DNA from: Rhodocollybia butyracea
Taxonomy: Eukaryota > Basidiomycota > Agaricomycetes > Agaricales > Omphalotaceae
Direction: 5' to 3'
Assembly: GCA_015501585.1 (NCBI GenBank)
Contig: JADNRY010000144.1
Coordinates: 95,362 to 159,361 of the forward strand
DNA length: 64,000 nt
A model generated the notes under the pieces. The model was given only the letters and a program-made list of their open reading frames with translations. It did not search any database and had not been told where the DNA came from. Shown in pieces: positions 10,228 through 21,269 of the stretch. Position 1 is the stretch's first letter; each line of letters begins with the position of its first letter. The translations under genes were made by a program, and so were the position numbers.

Positions 10228-12115
10228 CTTCAGCGTCTCCTCATAGTCAGTGCTAATCACCATTAATTGATGAGCAGAAAAATATGTCTGAAGTAGATTT
10301 ACGCGGCAGGCAAGATGACTTTTCACATTGTCGGAAGTTCAACTGACAATCTGATAGCATGTTCACTAACGCGTCCGATTTTACTGTGAAAAACTCGCAA
10401 TTTCAAAGTGCAGAAGTCATTAACAATTGTTATTCCTGGAGTGAGTGCTCACTTGTTTGTCTCCTAACTGAGTTTTCAAGTAACAATTGAAATGAAGATA
10501 CCAATGATGTATCGGTCATCCGGAATTGGTTGAAGGCGCCGGATTCCTCAACCAATTTTGTGGCCGCATATGATAAGAAAACAGACGGCACTGGGGATTG
10601 GATACTTTCTCATTCAGAATATGTTAAGTGGTGTCAGGGTAAACATGGGATCCTATGGATACAGGGGAAAGGTGTACACAGTAACACAATAGATTTGAAT
10701 CTAACAAAGATCATCTAGCGGGGTCAGGGAAGACTATCCTCTCGTAAGCATGTATCAGTCATTATTGACTTAGTATCTACTAACATGCCTGATTAGGGCA
10801 ACAATTATCAAAAGTTTGCAAGCTGAACTTTCACCTGGATGCTACTACTACTATTTTGACAACTGTGACAACTCAAAGACAAAGACAACTGCCCGTGGGC
10901 TTCTTCAATCACTTTTGTTGCAGATGGCCACAAGGTCTGAGGGTGTGCATCCTACTCTGCATGCACTTTATATGAAGTGCAATCAAGGTGTCATGGAGCC
11001 CACTACTGAGGATTTGTGCTCAACCCTAGCAGCAGTTGTCAAGGACTTAAGTCCTGTGGTCCTGGTACTGGATGCCATGGATGAATGCATTGAAGAAAAT
11101 AATGTGTTCAAACATCTTGCTCATCTGAAAGACAGCCTCTGCATAGCTGTCACCAGTCGATATTTTGCTGGGAGTAGTTATGATGTATGCGGAAAGATTC
11201 ACCTTGGTGATGCACAAGATGCTTTTCAGAAGGATGTTGCCAAATACCTGCAGGACCAACTCAAGGGGCGTAAACTGAAACAAGAATTATTTACCGAAAT
11301 AGTGGATTATTTGACTGGGGAGGCACAGGGACAGTAAGTATTGTAAAAAAATGGATGAGCTTATGATGAATCTGACTGTACAAAGGTTTCGCTGGGTTGA
11401 ATGCCAAGTAACTGTACTGCAGCGATGTAAGACACCCAAGGCCATACGAGAGGCGCTGAGGAAGCTGCCCAAGACCCTAGAGGAGACATACACTGTGGCC
11501 ATTAAAAGAATCTCGGAAAGTGAACATGTGGATGATGCAGGCCAACTTCTCAGATGGTTGACATATGCATTTGAACCACTTTCAATTGTGCAGGTTACAG
11601 AAATTCTTGCGGTAGACTTGAGGGAGCAAATATTTGATCCTGAGGCAAGGTCACTGGAGCTTGACACTGGAGTATATGATATCCTCGATTCCACATTGAT
11701 TGTGGTCAATGAGGAGAGCATTGTTCAGCTTGCCCACAGTTCTGTGAAAGAGTTCTTAGTGGCAAGCCAAGGTCAACAACAGCTAGTTGGGCTAATTGCA
11801 ACCAATGAACAACTGGCCCACTCTGTTATATGTCAAACATGCCTTATCTATTTGCTTGGGTTCGACTTCAAGGAGCAAACATATGCACTTAAAAAGGATT
11901 ATCCATTATCTTTTTATGCAGCAATGCATTGGCCATCTCATATGAGGGGCATGGACACAGAAGCGTTGAATCACCAACCAGCTCATAACCTGGCAGTAAA
12001 ATTGGTAAAGGACAAAAGTAAACTGCCATATATTAATTGGATTAGAATTCATGGGCCAGAGAAAAATTGGTGGGCAGTATGTTCATCAGGGAAGAATGAC
12101 ATTGCTAAGGATTGA

Positions 12116-12801
12116 TCAGTAGCGGAGTAGCAAAGTACCCCTGTTTGTATTGTTCAGTATTGTTCAGTATCGCTCAGTATCAAACACTGTGACGGTTATG
12201 TAGATACTATCTTATCTATACTGCCCTGGGCACTTAGATATGTTTACTTTACGATCACATGATAATACGATTTAACTTGCCTTTATACTTTCTACTCCGT
12301 TTCTCTCTCTCAGGCTGAGCACTCCCATACTCCCCTTTCGCTGGGTCATGCGACGTCTGGCAACGACACTCGCTCCCTTTCGATGGGTCACTTGACGTCA
12401 CCCGCCCCCTTTCGCAAGGATATGCGGCCCTCGACCGGGGTTACAGGTTTCATATATCTATCCTCTCTACAAACCTTGTTCAACTCTATCTCTCGGCTTA
12501 CAGAGGTCTTCCAATTACGCACAGGCTTCACAATGGTGGGGGTACCGTGGACTTCCGTACCTTACGGGTTTAACGAGTTTAATTCATCATCACAATGTTC
12601 CGCATTTGGACGCCATAGTGCTTCTCTAGCACATAGCAATTCTCCTCTGAAAACCTCATAGTGCTTCTCTAGCACATGAGCTCTTCCTTCAGCTATAGTG
12701 CTTTTCTCTAGCATACAATGTTCCCCATTCCTCACCATAGTGCTCTTCTAGCACATGGTAAATCTTATTTTGATTATTGTAGTGCTTTTCTAGCACACAA
12801 C
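12116..12801. repeat. Short tandem repeats between NACHT-1 and copia 1
   Basis: Two families are visible. Near 12330-12425, three roughly 43-bp units share CCCTTTCG(C/A)TGGGTCA-like cores. Near 12613-12800, five units spaced about 40 bp each contain a TAGTGCT..CTAGCAC hairpin. No gene recognised. Confidence 0.6.
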
Positions 12802-13105
12802 TGTTGAGTAAGTACAAACGTGTTCTGTGTAAGATAGCCTGTAGTATTTGATTTTCATTTTGGCTATTATCTAACTTACTTGTACTTGTAGCTACTCACG
12901 TATGTAAGCTACCTCAGACGTTTACTCCGACTAGTATTTGCGCTGAGGTTAGCCTTTCTTTTATTCTCTTTGTATATTAGTTTACTTACTTATCCTGTAC
13001 TAGTCCGTACATTTACTTTACAGGTATATGAGACGTTTACTCCGACTAGTATTCGCGCTGAGTCCGTACATTTACTTTACAGCGCTATAAGAAATTACTA
13101 CAACA
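12802..13105 (+). repeat. 5' LTR of copia 1
   Basis: 304 bp, with the same length as 18193-18496. I see one clear mismatch (T versus C at 12840 / 18231). It contains an internal near-duplication of GTTTACTCCGACTAGTATT. Confidence 0.92.
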
Positions 13106-13122
13106 GGTTATTGGGCCCCGAG
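13106..13122 (+). promoter_or_regulatory. Primer-binding site of copia 1
   Basis: GGTTATTGGGCCCCGAG directly follows the LTR. It resembles the copia-type half-tRNA site complementary to the initiator-tRNA anticodon arm (GGTTATGGGCCC), with one extra T. Copia 2 has the uninterrupted form. Confidence 0.65.
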
Positions 13123-13168
13123 TTACCCTCCGTTCTGCTGCGTCTCCAGATAAAACAACCTGTTTACG

Positions 13169-15415
13169 ATGTCCTCCGTATCCCGCCAGGCTAGTCGTGC
13201 CGCTTCCCATGACCCTGAGGTCAATATTGAGGAAGAAGAAGAATTTACCCCTATTCATGAAACACCCGAAACTCCTATTTCTACCCGTATTCGTGCTACC
13301 GCGACCTCGAAGGCTGCGCCGAGCACACCCTTTTTGAATCCCGTTGAACCTCCTTCAAGCTTACAGCTCTTTACTCAGCGTACCGACCACTTCGCTCAGG
13401 TTCCACAACTCGATCCTAAAGGAAAAAATTTTACCATCTTCAAGCAGCGATGGCATATCGCTATTGCCGCTGCCGGTATTGCCCATCTCTTCGACAAGAA
13501 ATACAAGCCCCCTAGTCAACCAACTGATCCGTCAGACCCAAATTACAAGACGGAAAATCAGACTTACATGTACTACACCAGAGTAGAAAATCAGGCCCGT
13601 TCAGTCTTGGTTTCACGTCTTGGTGACCGCTTGATGCGCAAGGTCACTAGGAAATCCACTCGCGTATATGACATTTGGTTGAATTTAGTCGAGGAACTGC
13701 AGGTAAAATCAGAGGTCATGATTTCGGATATGAAACAGAAATGGGAGCAAAATACCTTTGACCCAAGGACTATGGAGCTCCCAGACTTCTTGGATTCCGA
13801 CGTCAAGATGGTAGAAGAGATAGAAAATTGCGGTGGTTCAGTCTCCGATACAGAATATTGTTCCCATGTTCTGAAAATCCTGCCGAACTCCTATAAAGAC
13901 TACATCAACATGATCATCCAGGTTTATGACCTGAAGGGCGAAGTGTTGAAGACCAAAATGCTTATTCGTCTTCTCGAGAGTCACTGGAAGTACAAAAATC
14001 CCGAAGGAAGAGTCCGTAACAAGTCAGTATCAGCGAAGGAGAAAGAAAAAGATGCAAAAGATACCGCACTTACCGCTGAAGCCTCCTCCGCTAATGCTTC
14101 TGGGAATACACCGAATCGAGGAGGGCGAGGGGGCAGTCAACGTGGTTGTGGAGGACGTCAAGGTGGTGGTACCGGACAGGGACCTCGTTGCTATAATTGT
14201 AACGAATACGGTCATATTAGTCGCAACTGTCCAGCAAAAGGGTCAAAAACTGACTCACCTACAGGCAACAAGAAAAACTCCACTAGCACTAAGGCACCGG
14301 AGAAGAAAAAGGACGAATCCGCCAATGCTGTTGACAACTTCGCCTACCTCGCAGAGGATGATTCCGACTCAGACTCTGACCTTGATAGCCTATTCGATAC
14401 TCCACCAGCGAGTGACTCCGAAAGTGATGAAGACCCATTCGAAGGTCTCATCAGCGATGACGATATGCCAGGGCTTGTACCCGTTTCTGATTCGGACTCC
14501 GAGGACGAATATCCCAAGTTTGAATTTGTACCAGCTCCCGCACCTTATTCAGAGTCAGACCCTGAAGAAGAAAAAGGAGAGACCGTACTCGAGGAGGCCA
14601 ATTTTCGTGACCTCTACATCCTCTCCACAGACATTCCCTTTGCCGATCTTGATGCTGCTAAACACGTTAGCAGAGAAAGTGATGAGAAGGTATTCTCTCA
14701 CATTTTTGACACTGGATGCACCAAGCATATGTCCCCTGATGGGACAATCTTTGATTCGGCACCCAGTGCTTGCCCTGCAAGACATTTCCGTACAGCTACT
14801 AAAGGGGAATTCAGTGCGAATTTACGCGCTGATGCAAATGTTCGAGTAGGAGAGAAGAATGTACCGCTACCAAATGCGTTGTACGTTCCCGAGCTTTCTA
14901 ACACATTGATATTGATTGGAAGTCTTGATGATGCCGGATACACAATTACCTTTGGGGGTGGTCAAGCTACCATTGTCAATGCTGATGGTGACCTTGTAGG
15001 TTGTGTCCTGAAATCCAATGGATTATATCGCATTGTTAGTGATATTACACCTGGGGAAGTCAATGCCGTGGTTGAGAAAGTCACATTGGAGGAAATGCAC
15101 CGACGTATGGGGCATATCTCCTATCCCGCTGCAAGAAGGATGGTTGAAAACGGATTTGTTGAGGGAGTCGAACTCGAAAACATCGATGTTGACCAATGCG
15201 AGACTTGTATCTTCGCAAAACAATCTAGGAAACCAATTCCAAAGGTACGCCAAGGTGAACGTGCACAAAGTCTTGGAGAACACGTACACTCTGATGTTTG
15301 GGGTCCAGCATCGATAGAATCTAAAGGCGGAAAGCGTTACTTCGTTACTTTCACTGATGACAGTACACGCCTAACTCACCTCTTCCTGCTCCGCTTGAAA
15401 AGCGACACGTTCTGA
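13169..15415 (+). pseudogene. Copia 1 gag, protease and start of integrase
   Basis: Open for 748 codons from ATG at 13169. Gag fills the first part. A CCHC knuckle (CYNCNEYGHISRNC) lies near residue 340, followed by a serine/aspartate-rich acidic linker. The protease motif FDTGCTKHMSP is near 513. A GAG-pre-integrase region (MHRRMGH..CETCIFAKQ) begins near 643, and the integrase start (HSDVWGPASI) near 706. A TGA at 15413 interrupts where KSDTF should continue into AYQQYAALMKN, which is readable in the same frame beyond it. In an intact element this would be one gag-pol polyprotein cut by its own protease. Confidence 0.88.
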
Positions 15416-16098
15416 GCTTACCAGCAATACGCGGCGCTCATGAAAAATCTTTTCGGAGTAACTATCCAGTTTTTTTTTTCATTCAGATGGAGGTGGCGAA
15501 TATATGAGCAAGGAATTTAAAACTCACCTACGTGATAATGGAATAGTCCACTGAGTCACTATACATGACACTCCGAAGAGAACGGCGTTGCGGAACGCCT
15601 AAACCTCATACTACTTCAGCGAGTCCAAGCTATGCTTCATGCTAGCAATCTACCGAAGTCTCTATGGGCCGAATGCGTAACTCACGCTGTTTGGTTGAAG
15701 AACCGCATGCCGACTCGTGCCCTAGCCGACAAAACTCCCTATGAAGCGGCATACGGAAAGAGGCCAAATGTTGCTAATACACCGGAATGGGGAGCAAAGG
15801 TCTTTGTGCTAAAGAAATCCATTTCTAAACTCGACATTAGAACCAGAGTTGGACGATGGGTTGGCCATAATGACAGTACCGAAGAAATTGAAGTCAGTCA
15901 GGGGCACAGAATCTGGTGGCCGGACACGAAAACAGTTGGAATTGAGCGGTCTGTTATTTTTAGGCGCGAACAATCTCCTCACTGTCACGTCAATCGATCT
16001 CCTCACCATCAATTGATGATGCCAACGTCGAACAGCCTATTCAAAATCAGGCACGGAGTTCATCGAGAATCAGGAGACCTTCTCCTTATGCCCAACGG
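15416..16098 (+). pseudogene. Copia 1 integrase, frame-broken continuation
   Basis: Past the stop, the integrase core continues through a slipped T run near 15470-15480, then SDGGGEYMSKEFKTH and EENGVAERLN (catalytic D and E region) in shifting frames. It is open again from about 15632 (MLHASNLPKSLWAECV) through the integrase tail to about 15990. At least three frame changes are needed. Confidence 0.8.
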
Positions 16099-16763
16099 TT
16101 GCTTGAAGGTGAAGGAACTACTACCGGGACTGGCCGTACCGAGTCTATCCTACCTAGAGGAATGACATTGCCTACCTCCTTGCCCCTAATTCCCGAGGAC
16201 ATGACAGTTGAACAGGCTATGATGGCCGACACTTCCGAGACTGAAGGATTCGAGCCTAGAAATTTGGCTGAAGCACGGCGCCTTCCAGATTGGCTGAAAT
16301 GGGCGAAGGCTATTGAGGAGGAACTGGTGAACCTTACGGAACATCATACTTGGGATGTGGTCAATATCCCTCCGCATGCGAATATAGTTGGTACAAAATG
16401 GGTCTTTCGTATCAAGCATGATGCTTCTGGTAGTGTAGCTCGCTATAAAGCTTGGCTTGTCGCTCAGGGATTTTCTCAAGTTGAAGGAATAGATTTCTTC
16501 GAGACTTACGCTCCTGTAGCTAGGTTGTCCTCTATCCGAATCGCTCTCGCTATTGGCGCTAGACTTGACTTGGAAATCCACCAAGTTGATGTCAAGGGTG
16601 CATATCTCAATGGAGATTTAAGCGAGAATGAAGAAATTTATATCCGCCATCCTCCCGGATATCCACTCTCTCCGAATCCCTCGAAGACTGTGTTGAAACT
16701 AAACCGTCCTATTTATGGACTCAAGCAAAGTGGCTGATATTGGTACATCAAGTTTGGAGCGAT
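16099..16763 (+). pseudogene. Copia 1 reverse transcriptase, N-terminal part
   Basis: An open frame at 16099-16737 contains the copia RT hallmarks: WAKAIEEELVNL, TWDVVNIPP, GTKWVFRIKHD, ARYKAWLVAQGFSQ, ETYAPVARLSSIR, HQVDVKGAYLNGDL (first catalytic Asp) and PIYGLKQSG. A stop follows and a hairpin element at 16790 separates this part from the rest of the RT. Confidence 0.88.
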
Positions 16764-16789
16764 GTTAAAAGCATTGTTAGGAATGAAGA

Positions 16790-17141
16790 CATCAGGAAAA
16801 GGCATTTTTGCCTAGGTGACCCCAGAGTGGCCTAAAGCAAACTAGGTGACCTATGAATCCTATGGCATCCTAGGAATTTGGGCTCGTCCCTTGCCAGTCA
16901 AGGCTCTTGAGGATTCCCTAGGCAAGCCTAGGTCTGCCCAGGTTTCCCCAGTTGCTCCTGGGGAACACCTGGGCAAACCTAGGCTTGCCCTGGGTTTGCC
17001 TAGGGTACCCTAGGGAATCCTCAAGAGCCTTGACTGGCAAGGGACGAGCCCAAATTCCTAGGATGCCATAGGATTCATAGGTCACCTAGTTTGCTTTAGG
17101 CCACTCTGAGGTCACCTAGGAAAAAATGGCTTTTCCTGATG
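16790..17141. mobile_element. 352-bp near-perfect hairpin element inside copia 1 RT
   Basis: Almost the whole insert is one palindrome. It opens CATCAGGAAAAG and ends CTTTTCCTGATG, with many CCTAGG motifs in both arms and a centre near 16950-16970. RT sequence flanks it on both sides (LLGMK before, VDHAVFYRHQDG after), so it was inserted into the gene. Flanking bases are GA on each side, so the target duplication is very short or uncertain. This is foldback/MITE-like with no coding capacity. Confidence 0.85.
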
Positions 17142-18130
17142 GAGATGCAATGTAGATCATGCGGTGTTTTATAGACACCAGGACGGCATGCTTATAATTA
17201 TCATTACTTCGGTTGATGATCTGACCATACTCGCTTCTACTCTAGCTCTGGTTGACCTTGTCAAGGCCAAGCTCCGCATTGCCTTTTCTATTACCGACAT
17301 GGGCGAAATCCACTGGATACTCGGTATTGAAGTGAAGCGTAACCGTGCACGCCGCACCATTTCTCTTTCCCAAAAATCATATATCGACTCAATAGTCCGG
17401 CTATTTGATCTCGAAAATGCCAGATCTTCTGCTTTCCCTATTGATCCCCACAACCGTCTTTCCACACTCCAATCTCCTCAGACTCCTGAAGAGATCGCCG
17501 CTATGCGTAACATCCCTTACCGAACACTTGTTGGGAAGGTTATGTATGCTTCAATTGGTACTAGAGTTGATGTTGCATATGCCATGCACAAACTCTCCGA
17601 ATTCCTCACCAATCCGGGCATGATTCATTGGAATGAAGGTCGGCGGTGTATAACACTATCTCAAGGGAACTAGGGACTGGGAGCTCACTTACAGTGAAAC
17701 TCAGGAGGATCCGAATGGCTATGTTGATGCCGATGGGAACATGAATGAGAACCAAAAAGCGATTACCGGATATGTTTTCATTATCGATGGAGGAGCTGTT
17801 AGCTGGGATCCCGTTCGCAATCCCTGGTATCTCTGTCCACTACCAAATCTGAATACATTGCGGCCACCGAAGCCTCTAAGGAAGGCATCTGGATTCGCTC
17901 TTTCATTTCCCAAGTCTTCGAACCGACTTACTCCATTATCCAAAATCCGACGGACTTGAAGTCTGATAATCAAGCTGCTATCGCATTGTCTCAAGATCAT
18001 CAGTTCCATGGTCGTACTAAACACATTGATATACACTTCCACTTCATCCACTATGTTATTGAAGAAGGAAGATCCGTCTCCTCTACTGCCCCACCAAAGA
18101 AATGCTTGCGGATACCTTGACAAAGGCTCT
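17142..18130 (+). pseudogene. Copia 1 RT C-terminus and RNase H
   Basis: The segment opens with the RT active-site region (IITSVDDLTILA, a YVDD variant) and continues to MHKLSEFLTNPGMIHW. The RNase H part follows in several frames: YVDADGNMNENQKAITGYVF near 17720-17780, then TKSEYIAATEASKEGIW and KSDNQAAIALS with HGRTKHIDIHFHFI near 17840-18050. Frameshifts are scattered throughout. Confidence 0.85.
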
Positions 18131-18180
18131 TCCGAGCGCCAAGGCGAAACACTTCGCAGCTGGCTTAGGACTTGGTCCAG

Positions 18181-18192
18181 TTTGAGGGGGAG
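18181..18192 (+). promoter_or_regulatory. Polypurine tract of copia 1
   Basis: TTTGAGGGGGAG abuts the TGTTGAG start of the 3' LTR. Confidence 0.75.
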
Positions 18193-18496
18193 TGTTGAGT
18201 AAGTACAAACGTGTTCTGTGTAAGATAGCCCGTAGTATTTGATTTTCATTTTGGCTATTATCTAACTTACTTGTACTTGTAGCTACTCACGTATGTAAGC
18301 TACCTCAGACGTTTACTCCGACTAGTATTTGCGCTGAGGTTAGCCTTTCTTTTATTCTCTTTGTATATTAGTTTACTTACTTATCCTGTACTAGTCCGTA
18401 CATTTACTTTACAGGTATATGAGACGTTTACTCCGACTAGTATTCGCGCTGAGTCCGTACATTTACTTTACAGCGCTATAAGAAATTACTACAACA
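18193..18496 (+). repeat. 3' LTR of copia 1
   Basis: 304 bp, the partner of 12802-13105. It runs straight into transposase coding sequence at 18497. Confidence 0.92.
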
Positions 18497-18713
18497 ACCC
18501 TGACTTCAAAGGTTTTTTGAGTGGGGTTGAGAAAAGTCGGGGTGGTCATCAAGCAATGGGGTTGTCAAAAAGAATTATCCCTCTTCTTTTGCATGCACAG
18601 ATGTTTGATAGAGATGGACTTCCACTACATCCCCCTACTCTCAAAGGGAAACCTGTGGTTGTCTGGTACCATGACAAGTCTATTGTCTATGCTCATGACC
18701 GCCGTTATTAGGC

Positions 18714-20480
18714 CTAAAATCGGCTTAAGGCGTGTAACCGTACATTTTGACATTTTGTACGTGTTATACAATGCAATAAGAGAGTTATACGGAGCCCGAG
18801 CATGATAGCTGTTGCCGAGGCAAAGAGCTTAACAATAATACTCAGCGAGCCGTGAAGGTATGCCCACAAGTGTAGCCTAGAGCCAAGCTAGTGAGGATAC
18901 CTGGCTGCCCGGAGATGTAACCCTAGATTGTCAATCTAGTTATACCCAAGAGCATATACTCTCTAAACTACAGGACATCTCAAAGCGGGATAAGTACTAA
19001 GGCAACGCGTTACTCAAGGGAAGGAATTATGAGGGAAGGCATCCCTCGCACTAAGACCCCCAATGAGCTATGTTAAGATGTGGACTTTACAGTCCGTAAC
19101 AATGGACCAGAACGATCCCAAGGAAACTGTAGAGGTCTATTCGCGGCACTGGTTGTAACTGTGAAGACGGTAGAAACATGCTTAGCGGTCCTACAGAAAG
19201 CTACACGCCGGGATAGCCTTGGCAAATCGAAACATTTGATCTTAGAAATCATACATGGGAGGTCTTATCTGTTAAAGCCGACTATTGGAGTCACTTGTAC
19301 ATACTCAGCGCAGTTGCTCGAGACTATCATAAGTGGTGTCGTTGGAAAGCTAGACCACAGGCCTTCTCGAGAGAATGTTAATCATACTCAGGATGGACAG
19401 AATTATCCAAGGAGTAGAATGAAACTCACCCAAGGGAAACCGGGCGGCGAGTGATCATGAAGCGTAAAGGTACTCCTGACCCCGGAGAATTGTGGAGTAA
19501 TCGGAGAAACCTCGCTCGGATCAAAACACTTTAAAACTATGTTAATCCTCATGAAATCATATTTTACTCCTGATATATACCCAAGAATGGACTATTTCTT
19601 TATTGTGTGTACCATATATAGGCTGGAGTTTCCTTTCCAAGCCAGATTCCTCTGTTCCACTCTCTTTCCGTCTCTCTCCGTATCTGTTTCACCTATTTTT
19701 TGTATAAAACTCTCTCTACTCAGTATATAAGCCAGAGATATTTATTCAATAAGACAAGTTTCTTGCCCTCGACTTGACTGCTAAGACCAGTGCTCCGTAG
19801 AACGTCCCCACGGGATCAGTAGCATGATGCCTCCTGACTTGGTTATCTTAAGAAAGTAATAAACTTCACGCACTTCGCAAAGCCCATTTATATCTTGATC
19901 GAATTTAAGTGTGTAGAGTTCTCTCGAACTCCAGATCAACTCAAATCTAGTTGCTTCCTTAGAGGGACGGCTTCTAGTAAGGGATTATTTGGCTCCAGAG
20001 GGTTCCTTAGTTGACTTCTTCACAAAGTTAGACAAGCCACTAAGATTGTGGTACAAGTTCCTAGTGATTAAGTTCACTCACAACATCGTAGCTTGGCCCA
20101 GAGTTTGGTCGAGGACTTTACGGCGTCACAGCAGCTAGTGCCAGAGTTTGCCTAGGAGAATCTTAGTTTTTTTGTATTGGTTTTGGTTTTGGTTAATTGA
20201 TTTGGACATACACATCTGGTTCCCTCGTACACTCGTACACCCCAACTAGGCTTCTCTCGACTTAGTTCTAAGAGTTGTCTAAGCTTAGTTACCCACGTTA
20301 GCGCTACAGTTGCGCGCGTACATCCAATATTACAAGACTTTCCTTTGGGGAATCTCTGACAACCCGCCCTCGCTCCCTTACATATTGATAGTCTGGTTAG
20401 GCGCAGTAGTGTTTTTGTTAGGTTGTTTTATAGCACCTTTTGCATACCTACACGTAAATACCCAAATACTGTTGAAAGAC
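18714..20480 (+). mobile_element. LTR-like insertion in the DDE transposase
   Basis: About 1.77 kb of unrelated sequence separates two collinear parts of the transposase. Inside, a segment could be a solo LTR: TGTAA at 18733 and TTACA ending at 20334 are complementary ends, and a CAGTATATAAGCC box lies near 19717-19730. No second copy is present and I found no clear target duplication, so exact borders and class are uncertain. Confidence 0.4.
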
Positions 20481-20608
20481 TTGGTATCACAAGGAATCTC
20501 CCACTCAACTACATTCCAAGGGCAATGGTGCTACATTCATGATTGCAGACTATGTCTCAGATAGATTTGGTTTTTATGCCAGTGCAGATGGCACAGAGTG
20601 GGCTCAAC

Positions 20609-21269
20609 TAGAGATGTCCACGAGTCCAAGTCTTCACAAGTACTCACAGGTAAGATCCGTGGGAAAACCCGCAAGTCGCGGATCCCAGGATCCGTTTCCC
20701 ACAGGTCAGGCGCGGGTCACAAGTCAGACATTTGCAATTTTCGGTTGACTTGCAAGTACTTGTGTGACTTGTGCAAGCAATATGAACTCATACATTTGTT
20801 GTTGGTGATCAAAACTTACAGTAATTAATAGTATCATATTTATTATAGTACTTATCAAGTACTGCCACACATGTTTGAGGTTGTAGACAGCTCAAAGCGA
20901 CTGAGCGCTTATTTTAGCGCCCAATCGCCGTAGGCTGTCTACAATCCAAAGAGCCTAACTGTCAGTACATTTTTACTTCATACCATAGTATGAAATTAGT
21001 GTAACAAGTAAAGTGCAGGTTTTTAATAGCATTATACACTGTACAATCACTGTATGCAAGTAAATAATGGTAAATACTTGTGAATATAGCTGTAACTACT
21101 TGATTAGTGTGCAGATCCACAAGTACTTGTGAGACCCGCAAGTAATACTTGCGAGTCAGTGACCCGTTTCCCACGAGTCAGCCGCGGGTCACGAGTCAGG
21201 CCTTTTGGGCCACAAGTACTTGCACTCCGGATCCAAGTATACTTGGATCCGGACTCGTGGACATCTCTA
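20609..21269. mobile_element. hAT-type MITE, copy 1 (661 bp)
   Basis: Perfect 19-bp terminal repeats TAGAGATGTCCACGAGTCC are flanked by the 8-bp duplication GGCTCAAC (20601-20608 and 21270-21277), the hAT signature. No coding capacity. Subterminal ACAAGTACTTG-like motifs are repeated. A 64-bp internal hairpin lies at 20881-20944. It sits inside the DDE transposase. Confidence 0.92.

Larger units (their letters stand above)
9110..12115 (+). pseudogene. NACHT-1: STAND NTPase gene, broken (paralogue of 35589-36713)
   Basis: Encodes the N-terminal half of a fungal NACHT NTPase, an intracellular signal-sensing ATPase class. An N-terminal motif reads SMFTNASDFTVKNSQF (about 10357-10405). After a linker, WIQGK joins AGSGKTILS through a 47-nt intron (10672-10718), restoring the Walker A P-loop. 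Further introns are 10744-10796 and 11334-11385; joined exons run SATIIKSLQ, LVLDAMDEC (Walker B), IAVTSRYF, then QFRWVECQV and a helical region to the stop at 12115. A 2-bp deletion relative to NACHT-2 near 10352 shifts the frame in the first exons. No ankyrin or WD repeats follow, because the locus runs into small repeats and a copia element. A 1,027-bp element occupies its first inferred intron. Confidence 0.8.
12802..18496 (+). mobile_element. Copia element 1 (Ty1/copia LTR retrotransposon, defective)
   Basis: 304-bp LTRs (TGTTG..CAACA) bound a gag-protease-integrase-RT-RNase H order, which is diagnostic of Ty1/copia. The PBS begins GGTTAT at 13106 and TTTGAGGGGGAG precedes the 3' LTR. 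The coding region is split by stops, frameshifts and a 352-bp hairpin insertion. Flanking pentamers (ACAAC at 12797-12801, ACCCT at 18497-18501) do not match, so one or both flanks have been rearranged. The right flank is a DDE transposase reading frame. Confidence 0.92.

Noticed and set aside
18780..19460. Possible rRNA or other structured RNA in the insertion of the DDE transposase
   Set aside because: I could not match any rRNA core motif; a TATA box and complementary ends favour an LTR-like sequence instead.
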